Part shown: positions 34,979 to 42,370 of the stretch, piece by piece
How the letters are laid out: each line of letters opens with the position of its first letter
Numbering within the stretch: the stretch's first letter is position 1
DNA from: Candidatus Peribacteria bacterium
Lineage (GTDB): Bacteria; Patescibacteriota; Gracilibacteria; UBA1369; 2-02-FULL-48-14
Reading direction: 5' to 3'
Length of the DNA stretch: 64,000 nucleotides
Assembly (NCBI GenBank): GCA_943349825.1
Contig: CALQZQ010000002.1
Span: forward strand, 62,001 to 126,000
Position numbers and translations under genes: made by a program
The notes under the pieces: model-generated
What the model was told of the DNA's origin: nothing
The model's input: only the letters and a program-made list of their open reading frames with translations
Databases searched by the model: none

Positions 34979-35038
34979 CTACCCTCCGCCGAGCGGGGGG
35001 TAATAATAAGTGGCGCTGGAAAGCCAAGAAAGCTTCAT
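34979..35038 (-). CDS. Tyrosine-rich leader peptide of phhAB
   Basis: 19-codon ORF encoding MKLSWLSSATYYYPPLGGG. Three consecutive Tyr codons (35000-35008) sit directly before segment 1 (CCCCCCGC, 34993-35000), which pairs with segment 2 (GCGGAGGG, 34982-34989) around a TCG loop. The stop codon follows segment 2. This is the classical arrangement: stalling at Tyr codons masks segment 1 and frees segment 2 for the antiterminator, while completion to the stop masks segment 2 and lets the terminator form. The predicted transcription start falls at the ATG, so the leader may be translated as a leaderless message. Confidence 0.8.
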   Translation of the reverse strand: MKLSWLSSATYYYPPLGGG

Positions 35039-35044
35039 GACTCC

Positions 35045-35073
35045 AGATTAGCCCTCCTTGTATCAAAAGTCAA
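35045..35073 (-). promoter_or_regulatory. Promoter of the phh leader and phhAB
   Basis: TTGACT, 17 nt, TAATCT on the minus strand. The predicted start coincides with the leader-peptide ATG. It overlaps the divergent promoter of the cNMP-binding gene. Confidence 0.7.
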
Positions 35074-35086
35074 AATCTGCTATACT
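35058..35086 (+). promoter_or_regulatory. Promoter of the cNMP-binding protein gene
   Basis: TTGTAT, 17 nt, TATACT on the plus strand, about 20 nt upstream of the ATG at 35107. It is interleaved with the phhA promoter, so polymerase binding at one may exclude the other. Confidence 0.7.
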
Positions 35087-35106
35087 TATATGATTAATCT
35101 GCGACG

Positions 35107-35508
35107 ATGAATCTGATTCTAACCATTCTCCGGAACATCCCGCTCTTCAAGAGCCTGACGGAGGAGGAACACAAGTCGATCATCGACCACATCACGATGC
35201 AATATTTTCCCGCGCACTACAAACTCTTTGAAAAGGGGGTTTTGGGCAACGCCATGTACATCATCAAATCGGGAGTTGTGCGCATTTACAATGAATCCGG
35301 CGACCTCGCAACCCTAAAAGACAACGATTTCTTCGGAGAAATGGCTCTGATAGAGAGCCAGCCCCGCATGGCCGGCGCAGAGACCTTGTCAGATTGTGAA
35401 ATATTTGTTTTAAATAAGGAAGACTTCGCTGCTCTCATGCAAAAAAGCCCCGACATCGCCAAAAAGGTGGAGGAGGCCTACCAGAGCCGCAAAGATCAAA
35501 ATTCCTAA
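35107..35508 (+). CDS. Stand-alone cyclic-nucleotide-binding (CRP-like sensor) domain protein
   Basis: 133 residues making a single cNMP-binding beta-barrel: IPLFKSLTEEEHKSI at the start, then YIIKSGVVRIY and the phosphate-binding cassette FFGEMALIESQPRMAGAE. No helix-turn-helix or kinase domain follows, so it is not a CRP-type transcription factor on its own. The Arg of the cassette is retained, so nucleotide binding is plausible. Shares a divergent promoter region with phhAB and precedes the DUF3307 gene by 8 bp. Confidence 0.88.
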   Translation: MNLILTILRNIPLFKSLTEEEHKSIIDHITMQYFPAHYKLFEKGVLGNAMYIIKSGVVRIYNESGDLATLKDNDFFGEMALIESQPRMAGAETLSDCEIFVLNKEDFAALMQKSPDIAKKVEEAYQSRKDQNS

Positions 35509-35516
35509 GCACTCGC

Positions 35517-36095
35517 ATGGTCATCCTGGAACTGGTTCTCGCTCACTTGCTCGGAGACTTCGTCTTCCAGTCCAACGACCTTATTCACCGCAAATACCAA
35601 AGCTGGATGGGCGTGGCGGAACACGTCTGCATCATCGCTTTTTTCACGGTGCTTTTCCTGTTTCCATTCTGGCAACATCAGTACATGTGGCAAGCGGCCG
35701 GAATCATTTTTGCCGTACACTTCATACAAGACCTCCTCAAGATCAAGTACGACATCAAATTCAACGCCAAAAAGAAAAGCACGGTGCCCTTCTTTCTCGA
35801 CCAAATCTTCCACCTGAGCCTCATCGCTTACCTGGCTCCGGGCTTCGAAACCCTCACGCCACTGAGCCTTCCCACGTGGCTTCAAAATCTCTACTTCAGT
35901 CAATTCCTCACCATTTATTTGATTGGTCTGATTCTCTTTTCTTTCACCTACGACATCACGGTCTACCAATTCCGACGGCAGAAAGAAAAAAAGGAAAAGG
36001 AATATATCCCTGATTTTGTGGGCATGCGAAAACGCCTGCTCCTCTACAGCGTCATCTTTGTACTAGGCCTCTTGATGCACCGCAGCCTCGTGTAG
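35517..36095 (+). CDS. DUF3307 family membrane protein
   Basis: 192 residues with about five membrane helices. The N-terminal LVLAHLLGDFVFQSNDLIHRK and the AVHFIQDLLKIKYD / FFLDQIFHLSLI segments (His and Asp in helices) match DUF3307 proteins of unknown function. Co-directional with the cNMP-binding gene 8 bp upstream. The 3' end overlaps the convergent membrane protein gene by 33 bp. Confidence 0.82.
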   Translation: MVILELVLAHLLGDFVFQSNDLIHRKYQSWMGVAEHVCIIAFFTVLFLFPFWQHQYMWQAAGIIFAVHFIQDLLKIKYDIKFNAKKKSTVPFFLDQIFHLSLIAYLAPGFETLTPLSLPTWLQNLYFSQFLTIYLIGLILFSFTYDITVYQFRRQKEKKEKEYIPDFVGMRKRLLLYSVIFVLGLLMHRSLV

Positions 36096-37025
36096 GTTGA
36101 TGTCGTTTTTTTCGTGAGCCGTCAATTCGAGGAAAGTGAAAGTCCACACCCCAGTCACAAACATGTGGAATATTCCCAAAAAGTAAGAAGTAAAGTAGAG
36201 CGCCACTAGAGCCAGAATTCCGCCCACGACCACGCCGATGATGGTGTAGGTCATACTGGTGAACAAGAGGAAAGGCGCGATGACTAGTGCGGGGATGACC
36301 AGCGCCACCAGCAGATTCAAAATCACACGAAGAATGATGACGCTCATCAGCAGTAGCATGAACAAGGTGTGATGCCACTGGCGCACCACCAGTCCACTGC
36401 TTTTGATCATGCTGGCCACCACTTTTTCTTGATCGATCACAATATAAAATTCGGCAAAGGTAAAAAGCAAAGTCACCGCCAGGCCCACAACAATCGCGAA
36501 CAAAAAGATCCAGCCCAAGAATGAAAACACACTCGGCCCCAGATTACGAAAGGCAAAAGCAGCATCGCCGAGCAAACTCACTAAACTGAACCCTTTGATT
36601 GCCAAGTTGTACTCAAAAAGCGGCAAAAATCGAGTAAAACCATAAGTGAAGCTTTCTACCAAAGGCAATTCTTGCCCGGCCCTCAGTCGCGCCAAAGTTT
36701 GAATCAAGGCACCCTGCGTGAACACCGGCACCATCAAATACGCAATCACAATCAGCGCAACGATGATTAGAAAAAACACCGTCATGCCGGGATTGCCCTG
36801 AAACGAAGCCACCAAAGTATTAAAAACAACAGTGAGCGCATCTTTGTCTTCCGGAATAGTCGGATTCAAGTACGGCGAGGTGTAAAAAGCCGCCACTTGA
36901 TAGGTGAGGTAGACCATGCTCACAATCGTCGTGAGCACCGCCGGCACAAACGCAAAAGCCCAAATCAGCTTCTTGTTGGTTTGGGTCATAGCCCAAGCCT
37001 CATGAATAATGGCGCGATACTTCAT
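36063..37025 (-). CDS. Multi-pass membrane protein, 320 aa
   Basis: Six or so hydrophobic helices; the second in-frame methionine (MKYRAIIHEAWAMTQTNKKLIW) is taken as start. The N-terminal segment with a Trp-rich amphipathic helix before the first span resembles glycerophosphoryl-diester/DUF975-like membrane proteins of monoderms, but I cannot name the family with confidence. No catalytic motif is visible. Convergent overlap of 33 bp with the DUF3307 gene. Confidence 0.7.
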   Translation of the reverse strand: MKYRAIIHEAWAMTQTNKKLIWAFAFVPAVLTTIVSMVYLTYQVAAFYTSPYLNPTIPEDKDALTVVFNTLVASFQGNPGMTVFFLIIVALIVIAYLMVPVFTQGALIQTLARLRAGQELPLVESFTYGFTRFLPLFEYNLAIKGFSLVSLLGDAAFAFRNLGPSVFSFLGWIFLFAIVVGLAVTLLFTFAEFYIVIDQEKVVASMIKSSGLVVRQWHHTLFMLLLMSVIILRVILNLLVALVIPALVIAPFLLFTSMTYTIIGVVVGGILALVALYFTSYFLGIFHMFVTGVWTFTFLELTAHEKNDINLHEAAVHQEA

Positions 37026-37064
37026 GGGCATGACTTTAAACTGGTTTTCCCGTCACGACAATAT

Positions 37065-37950
37065 TTAAGGCGAAGAACTCACTGCATTGTGCCTGAACAG
37101 TTGCACAAACTGGTCTACATAATATTTGGGGTGATTTTTGTCCTGATTTTCTAGAACAACCCAATCCTCCGTTCGCCCCTCTTCACCCTCAATCAGCCCC
37201 AAATGAGCGATTCTTTCGTGCGCTGTACAAACGGGCTGCAGCCGAGCCGCATCGTGCACTTTTTCCAGGGCAAACCGTTGCGTGTGATGCAGCGAAGTGG
37301 CAGACCTGTGGCAAGTAGGGAAGGCACATTGGCCGCCAGTTCTCTCCAAAACCTCGCGTTTCACAGCCACAGGAATATAACGAGAACCGTTCGCAACAGC
37401 TGTAGGCACCTCCCTGGCTTCCACCGTGTCTACAAACTCCTGAAGCAGCTCTTCAAAATCCGCTCGCTTCTCAAGAACCGCCAATTTTTTCGCCAACGCA
37501 GGCCGCACCCTCCAATGCATATCCACCTTTTCAGGTCCGCTCGCCGTTTTAAAACGGCGCTCCAATCTCAAATCCCGCACGTAGGTTTCCAGCGTCGTTT
37601 TAGACATGCTGCGCGCCTTCTCCGCCCAAAAATCCTCGGTTTCCGCCGTCACCATGGTCAGAACCGGTCTCACACTTTGAAGCCCCTTTTCCTCAGCCAC
37701 TCGTTTCAATGCAGGAAACGCTTCAATTCCCCGACCAATCCGCAGCGCATCCACCACGCTATCTCGGCTCATGCCGGCTATTTTCGCCGCGTACTCAAAA
37801 AGACTCCCAAAACCCTTTTTACGCCAAACAAATCTCCGCTCAATCTCTGGAAGCAGTAGGGCACACTTTCCTCGTCCACTCCCGGGCATTTTGTCCGGCC
37901 AAGGAAAACTCTTCGTGGATTTTCTGATCTTCCGGTGAAATTTTTAGCAT
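37065..37950 (-). pseudogene. HNH endonuclease-domain protein, paralogue of 32909, with a frameshift
   Basis: The track ORF begins at 37889, but the family N-terminus lies in another frame from the ATG at 37950 (MLKISPEDQKIHEEF). Skipping one G near 37866 joins AREWTRK to CALLLPEIERRFVW, which aligns without gaps to HWKRKFTGLLPEVERRGLW of the paralogue. The rest is intact: the helical domain, then the HNH core GGQCAFPTCHRSATSLHHTQRF and LQPVCTAHERIAH. This may be a recent inactivation, an assembly error or a programmed shift; I cannot tell which. The promoter and operator at 37988-38019 belong to it. Confidence 0.75.
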
Positions 37951-37987
37951 CGCACAGTGGGTTAACTAACCTGATAATAACACGAAA

Positions 37988-38005
37988 GGTGAGTATATGC
38001 TCACC
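37988..38005. promoter_or_regulatory. Inverted-repeat operator upstream of the second HNH gene (copy 2)
   Basis: On the minus strand GGTGAGCATATACTCACC, arms GGTGAG/CTCACC. It contains the TATACT -10 box of the HNH promoter and lies about 38 bp upstream of the start. Same motif as 33811-33828. Confidence 0.7.
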
Positions 38006-38019
38006 AATTCGCTTGACAA
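37992..38019 (-). promoter_or_regulatory. Promoter of the second HNH gene
   Basis: TTGTCA, 16 nt, TATACT on the minus strand, with the -10 box inside the operator dyad, so a bound regulator would block polymerase. Confidence 0.65.
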
Positions 38020-38042
38020 ATATGCAAATCATTCTAAGACAC

Positions 38043-38070
38043 TTGCCAGCTTCTAATAAAGTGCTACAAT
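38043..38070 (+). promoter_or_regulatory. Promoter of the DUF4256-like gene
   Basis: TTGCCA, 16 nt, TACAAT, ending 19 nt upstream of the ATG at 38090. Confidence 0.6.
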
Positions 38071-38089
38071 ACCCACTAATCACAAATCT

Positions 38090-38791
38090 ATGTCTACTGA
38101 ACTCACCGCAACCCAAATCGAGGCCAAGAGAGTCCTAGCCGCCCTCGAAGCCGCAGGCGAATTTCAAGACCCTACAATCTTAGACGCGGTGGCTCGTTTT
38201 AAGGAAAGATTCACTGCCCTGGCCGCAGGCACCGAAACGCAAGAACTCACTCCGGAACGCGCAGCAACTCTGGCCGCACTGAAAGCCAACCACGAGCGCC
38301 TGGCTCATCTATCCAATGGCGTGACCTGGGCAGACGCCGAAAAAGCCCTCCGCGCGAATCCAGCCGAAATAGACAAACTCACAAAACTCCTCCAATTTCG
38401 CCCCAACAGCGACCTCACCCTTACCGGACGAGAAAATGGAGAAATCATGTTCGAAGAAGTGGCACCAGACTGTCCCGGTATCAAAAACATCACCTACGAC
38501 AAAAAAGCACAAATCCTAGCAGAAGAGAGTGGAAAACGTTGCGAAGGTAACGCCGTAGACGTGGCTGCCTCTTTTGGCACCAAACCTATGGCTTGGCACC
38601 GTTACGAAACCTTAAGAGGCAAAGTTCCCGGGCTGGACCAAAGAACCTTGGCATGGCTCTTAACAGATGTAGACACTCGAAAAACGGGCCAAGCGTCCTA
38701 TGGCGAACATGGTATTGTGGAAGAGGACCGTGCCCACGCTCGCTCTGATGATTGGGGAGTGCGCCTCGCGCTAGGGGTTAAAGAAGCTTAG
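38090..38791 (+). CDS. Hypothetical protein, possibly DUF4256-like
   Basis: 233 residues, soluble. The N-terminal ~60 residues are an Ala/Glu-rich helix. The rest has VTWADAEKALRANPAEIDKL, ITYDKKAQILAEESGKRCEGNAVDVAASFGTKPMAW and LLTDVDTRKTGQASYGEH in the order I associate with DUF4256 proteins, whose function is unknown. Monocistronic, with its own promoter, and divergent from the HNH pseudogene. Confidence 0.6.
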   Translation: MSTELTATQIEAKRVLAALEAAGEFQDPTILDAVARFKERFTALAAGTETQELTPERAATLAALKANHERLAHLSNGVTWADAEKALRANPAEIDKLTKLLQFRPNSDLTLTGRENGEIMFEEVAPDCPGIKNITYDKKAQILAEESGKRCEGNAVDVAASFGTKPMAWHRYETLRGKVPGLDQRTLAWLLTDVDTRKTGQASYGEHGIVEEDRAHARSDDWGVRLALGVKEA

Positions 38792-38826
38792 GCTTTAAAC
38801 CTTTTTCTTCTTTCCCTATATTCCAA

Positions 38827-39075
38827 CTACTCCCTAAAGCCGAGAATATAGTCAGTTGCATCCTGAGGGTCTTCAAAACTTTCCACTTGTTCCTCTCCAT
38901 CTTGCACCATAAAAAGAGCACGAATGCGATCCACTTCCGGTTCCACAGAAGGAGACGGTGCAGCGTCAACAGGTTTGGGAATGGATACAACGGACGATTC
39001 TTCAGGACAACCCCGGAGAAGGGCAATACCCGCTACGACTGCCCCAACCGTCAGACCTTTCTTATAGAGGTCCAT
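38827..39075 (-). CDS. Small putative lipoprotein, 82 aa
   Basis: Short signal sequence with lipobox (AGIALLRGC, Cys near residue 23). The mature ~60 residues are Pro/Glu/Asp-rich with no recognised fold. Convergent with the DUF4256-like gene (35-bp gap) and divergent from rpsO. Confidence 0.55.
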   Translation of the reverse strand: MDLYKKGLTVGAVVAGIALLRGCPEESSVVSIPKPVDAAPSPSVEPEVDRIRALFMVQDGEEQVESFEDPQDATDYILGFRE

Positions 39076-39157
39076 GTTTATTAGGGATGGTGATTATATA
39101 ACATTATCATTATAGGATCAAGTACAATCCAATTCCCTCGAGTAGCCCCACTTCCCC

Positions 39158-39186
39158 TTGCCATTTTTTATCTCTTCCCCTAAAAT
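39158..39186 (+). promoter_or_regulatory. Promoter of rpsO
   Basis: TTGCCA, 17 nt, TAAAAT. The transcript would start near 39193 and carry a ~55-nt leader with GC-rich hairpin potential (GCGC-CGCAA-GCGC and GCGC-AGT-GCGC), a possible S15 autoregulation site. Confidence 0.65.
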
Positions 39187-39247
39187 ACCCCCTGCTTATA
39201 ACACGCACGCGCCGCAAGCGCAGTGCGCCCTAAAATACTCACCACCT

Positions 39248-39511
39248 ATGAAACACGACGACAAGAAAAAGGTGTTCAAGAAGTTCGGGATTCATGAGAA
39301 GGACACAGGCAGCGCCAAGGTACAAGTCGCTCTCCTGACCACTCGAATCAACGAACTCACGGGTCACCTCAAAACCCACCCCAATGATCAGCACTCCCGC
39401 CGCGGACTGCTCCTCATGGTAGGAAAGCGTAGAAAGCACCTCCAGTACCTCGGAGGAAAAAGCAAAGAAGACTACGAGAAGCTGATCACAGATCTGGACC
39501 TTCGTAAGTAA
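39248..39511 (+). CDS. rpsO: 30S ribosomal protein S15
   Basis: 87 residues, one or two shorter than E. coli S15. It binds the 16S three-way junction and 23S helix 34. Family hallmarks: [35 protein letters not shown] and [18 protein letters not shown]. The track start at 39158 lies within the promoter, so the ATG at 39248 is correct. Followed by its own terminator and then pnp, the common rpsO-pnp order. Confidence 0.97.
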   Translation: MKHDDKKKVFKKFGIHEKDTGSAKVQVALLTTRINELTGHLKTHPNDQHSRRGLLLMVGKRRKHLQYLGGKSKEDYEKLITDLDLRK

Positions 39512-39514
39512 ACT

Positions 39515-39540
39515 AAAGGCTCCTTCGGGAGCCTTTCTTT
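39515..39540 (+). terminator. Intrinsic terminator between rpsO and pnp
   Basis: AAAGGCTCC-TTCG-GGAGCCTTT followed by CTTT: a 9-bp stem with TTCG tetraloop starting 3 nt past the rpsO stop. Confidence 0.85.
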
Positions 39541-39683
39541 AAAACTGCCCATTCCACGCTAGAGACGAGATCCCAAGAGATCTCTCCCAGATGGTCGACA
39601 CACAGGAGATGTCTTGCAACCTCTTCTCAAGTGATGGATAGGCACCGTGGTGAAAACCACTCAACCTTTATCACTCAAATTAT
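39541..39683 (+). promoter_or_regulatory. pnp leader with hairpins
   Basis: 143-nt leader with no gene. It holds GAGATC/GATCTC-type stem potential near 39565-39585 and a GTGGT-GAAA-ACCAC hairpin with a GNRA tetraloop at 39647-39660. In other bacteria the pnp leader folds into a double-stranded structure used for PNPase autoregulation; a similar role here is inference. Confidence 0.4.
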
Positions 39684-41903
39684 ATGAATAAAATTACAGT
39701 AAACGCGGACATTGCCGGTCGTCCGCTCTCCTTTGAGACCGGTCGTTTTGCGCTCCAGGCTGATGGAGCCGTGATGATTCGCTACGGCGAAAGCATCGTT
39801 TTGTGTACAGCCATGATGTCCGAAAAAGGCAAGGAAGGAGCCGATTTCTTCCCCATGACCATCGATTACCAGGAACGTTTCTACGCTGCCGGTAAAATCA
39901 AAGGGTCTCGTTTTGTGAAGCGCGATGGACGCGCCAGCGACGAAGCCGTTTTGAAGGCTCGCGTCATCGATCGTCCCATCCGCCCCATGTTCCCCAAAGG
40001 GATCACCAATGAAGTCCAAGGAATGGCCACGGTGCTTTCCGCTGACCTCGTCAACGAATGTGGAATCCTCGCCCTCACAGGTATGTCCTGCGCCATGATG
40101 GCAGGAGGAATGCCGTTTGCAGGTCCTCTCGCCGGTGTTCGCATCGGTATGAAGGAAGGCAAACTCATCGTTTTCCCCACCATCGAAGAAACTGAAACCG
40201 GTGACCTCGACCTCGTAGTGGGTGGAACCATGGACGCCATCACGATGGTGGAAGCCGGTGCCAACGAAGTGACCGAAGAAAAAATGCTCGAAGCTTTGGA
40301 ACTCGCTCACACGGTGATCAAACAACTCTGCGCCCTGCAAATGGACCTCGTGAAACAGGTCAATCCTGTGGCTCGTACTTTTGATTACGCCAAGCCCAGC
40401 GACGAAATCCTCGCGCTCGTGGCCGGAGTGATCAGCACAGACGACCTCAACACCGTGAAAGGGAAGGGCAAGCACGCCATCAAAGAAGCGGTGCACACTC
40501 TTCAAGAAAAAGTGAAGACGCACTTTGCCGCTGAAATCGAAGCCGAAACGCAAAGCGAACGAGCCCTCAATGAAGCGCTGCAAAAGCTCATCGACGAAAA
40601 CATGCGCAAGAACATTCTCGAAAAAGGCGAACGCATCGACGGCCGCCAACTCGATGAAATTCGTCCCGTGTCTTGTGACGTGGGCCTGATCCCCAGAACT
40701 CACGGATCCGGTCTCTTCATGCGTGGAGAAACCCAAGTGCTTTCTCTCACTACCCTCGGTGCTCCCGGCGACGCTCAAGTCATCGACAGCATGGAAGTGG
40801 ACTACCAAAAACGTTACATCCATTACTATCAATTCCCTCCTTATTCCACCGGAGACATCAAGCCTCAACGCGGTCCTTCTCGCCGAGAAATCGGTCATGG
40901 AGCCCTCGCTGAACGCGCGCTCAAACCGATGCTGCCTGCAAAGGAAGATTTCCCTTACACCGTGATGGTGGTTTCCGAAACCCTGACCTGTAACGGATCC
41001 AGCTCCATGGGCTCGGTCTGTGGATCTACACTCTCCTTGATGGACGCCGGAGTACCGCTGAAAAAGCCGGTATCTGCCGTGGCCATGGGACTCGTATGCA
41101 GCGATGAATTCAAAAAGACCGGCACGGGAACTTACAAGATTCTTGCCGACATTCAATCCTTCGAAGACTTTGCCGGAGACATGGATTTCAAAGTCGCCGG
41201 AACGCGCGACGGAATCACCGCTCTGCAAATGGACATCAAAGTGAAAGGCATTACGCCCAGCATGATGATGGAAGCCATGACCAAAGGAAAAGTGGCTCGC
41301 GAATCGATTCTGAAAGACATGCTTTCTGTCCTCGCTGAACCTCGTAAAGAACTCTCCAAGTACGCGCCCATCATCGTGAAGATGCAAATCAATCCCGATT
41401 ACATCCGCGACGTGATTGGTAAAGGAGGTGAAACCATCCAAAAGATCACCGCTGAATGCAATGTGGAAATCGACATCGAACAAACGGGTCTCGTGATCAT
41501 CACGGCTCCGAACGGTGAAGCTTCTGCCAAAGCGCAAAAGTGGATCAAGGACATCACCTACGAACCGAATGTTGGCGATGAATTCGACGGAACCGTCGTC
41601 TCCATCATGGACTTTGGAGCTTTCGTAGAATTTGTTCCCGGTAAGGACGGTCTCGTGCACATCAGCATGCTGCGCCCTTACCACGTGGCCAAAGTCGGCG
41701 ACGTCGTGAAACTCGGCGATTCCGTGCATGTGAAACTCATTAAAATCGACGACCAAGGCCGCTTCAACCTCTCCATGAAGGAGTTCTATAAGGATGAAGG
41801 CGACAAACCCACTCGTATGGACACACCCGCAGCAGGCGCGCCAGCAGTGGCACCCGCTCCGGCTCCCAAGCCTTCACCAATGGGGGACGACACGATGTTC
41901 TAA
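39684..41903 (+). CDS. pnp: Polyribonucleotide nucleotidyltransferase (PNPase)
   Basis: 3'-5' phosphorolytic exoribonuclease of the RNA degradosome. 739 residues. Two RNase PH domains: the first with RFALQADGAVMIRYGES, the second with IRPVSCDVGLIPRTHGSGLFMRGETQVLS and the catalytic GDMDFKVAGTRDGITALQMDIK. Then a KH domain (IRDVIGKGGETIQKITAE) and a C-terminal S1 domain (DEFDGTVVSIMDFGAFVEFVPGKDGLVHIS). The Pro/Ala tail is short. A 693-aa ORF antisense to it is a shadow. Confidence 0.98.
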   Translation: MNKITVNADIAGRPLSFETGRFALQADGAVMIRYGESIVLCTAMMSEKGKEGADFFPMTIDYQERFYAAGKIKGSRFVKRDGRASDEAVLKARVIDRPIRPMFPKGITNEVQGMATVLSADLVNECGILALTGMSCAMMAGGMPFAGPLAGVRIGMKEGKLIVFPTIEETETGDLDLVVGGTMDAITMVEAGANEVTEEKMLEALELAHTVIKQLCALQMDLVKQVNPVARTFDYAKPSDEILALVAGVISTDDLNTVKGKGKHAIKEAVHTLQEKVKTHFAAEIEAETQSERALNEALQKLIDENMRKNILEKGERIDGRQLDEIRPVSCDVGLIPRTHGSGLFMRGETQVLSLTTLGAPGDAQVIDSMEVDYQKRYIHYYQFPPYSTGDIKPQRGPSRREIGHGALAERALKPMLPAKEDFPYTVMVVSETLTCNGSSSMGSVCGSTLSLMDAGVPLKKPVSAVAMGLVCSDEFKKTGTGTYKILADIQSFEDFAGDMDFKVAGTRDGITALQMDIKVKGITPSMMMEAMTKGKVARESILKDMLSVLAEPRKELSKYAPIIVKMQINPDYIRDVIGKGGETIQKITAECNVEIDIEQTGLVIITAPNGEASAKAQKWIKDITYEPNVGDEFDGTVVSIMDFGAFVEFVPGKDGLVHISMLRPYHVAKVGDVVKLGDSVHVKLIKIDDQGRFNLSMKEFYKDEGDKPTRMDTPAAGAPAVAPAPAPKPSPMGDDTMF

Positions 41904-41920
41904 AGATTTAAATCCACGCC

Positions 41921-42154
41921 ATGGATTCTAAAATGCAGCTCCTACTTTCCGGAATCTTCCTCATCGCCTTCGGCGTTTACGCCATCCTCGTGTCACTGAG
42001 AACCTACCGCTCTAAAACAGTAGTCTTGGTCACGGGGAGGCGTCTCCATGGGAAAAGAGCCCAAATCACGAGCATTCTAGACACCGTCATCGGCGTCGTG
42101 GTGCTCGGACTGGGCCTCTTTGCCCTAATGGGTGACTTCCTCTTGCCGAATTGA
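41921..42154 (+). CDS. Small two-helix membrane protein, 77 aa
   Basis: Two hydrophobic segments (LLLSGIFLIAFGVYAILVSL and TVIGVVVLGLGLFALMG) joined by a basic loop (RTYRSKTVVLVTGRRLHGKRAQ). No family recognised. Starts 17 bp after pnp and is probably read from the same transcript; its 3' end carries the -35 box of the following tRNA promoter. Confidence 0.6.
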   Translation: MDSKMQLLLSGIFLIAFGVYAILVSLRTYRSKTVVLVTGRRLHGKRAQITSILDTVIGVVVLGLGLFALMGDFLLPN

Positions 42155-42170
42155 GCCGTTTTGCTAAAGT
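42143..42170 (+). promoter_or_regulatory. Promoter of tRNA-Gly(GCC)
   Basis: TTGCCG, 16 nt, TAAAGT, about 20 nt upstream of the tRNA 5' end. Confidence 0.55.
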
Positions 42171-42189
42171 AAATCCGCTCTTTCCAATT

Positions 42190-42264
42190 GCAGGTGTCGT
42201 ATAACGGCTATTATGCCGCCTTGCCAAGGCGGAGACGCGGGTTCGACTCCCGCTACTTGCTCCA
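42190..42264 (+). tRNA. tRNA-Gly (anticodon GCC)
   Basis: 75 nt with encoded CCA. Acceptor GCAGGTG/TACTTGC (two G-U pairs), discriminator T, anticodon stem CCGCC-TTGCCAA-GGCGG giving anticodon GCC for GGC/GGT, T-arm GCGGG-TTCGACT-CCCGC. Confidence 0.96.
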
Positions 42265-42271
42265 AGAATTG

Positions 42272-42298
42272 AAAACGCCCCACACGGGGCTGTTTTTA
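42272..42298 (+). terminator. Intrinsic terminator of tRNA-Gly(GCC)
   Basis: GCCCC-ACAC-GGGGC followed by TGTTTTT, 8 nt past the CCA end, with AAAAC/GTTTT extending the stem. Confidence 0.8.
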
Positions 42299-42300
42299 AT

Positions 42301-42318
42301 TCTTTGCACGTGCAAAGA
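42301..42318. repeat. Palindrome downstream of tRNA-Gly(GCC)
   Basis: TCTTTGCACGTGCAAAGA, perfect 18-bp palindrome followed by TT. It differs from the palindrome after the other tRNA-Gly gene by one compensated base pair on each side of the centre. The following GAGCGCCAAGTGCTTCTGAG tail resembles sequence beside the 2490 palindrome. Confidence 0.6.
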
Positions 42319-42370
42319 TTTCCGAACGAGCGCCAAGTGCTTCTGAGCGCAGCGAAGATATGCGAAGTCC

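Noticed and set aside
34645-35040. 131-aa plus-strand ORF over phhA and its leader
   Set aside because: Antisense to a clear gene and to the attenuator; no family resemblance.
39675-41756. 693-aa ORF antisense to pnp
   Set aside because: Composition mirrors the pnp codons (His/Phe/Gly-rich shadow), and pnp is unequivocal.
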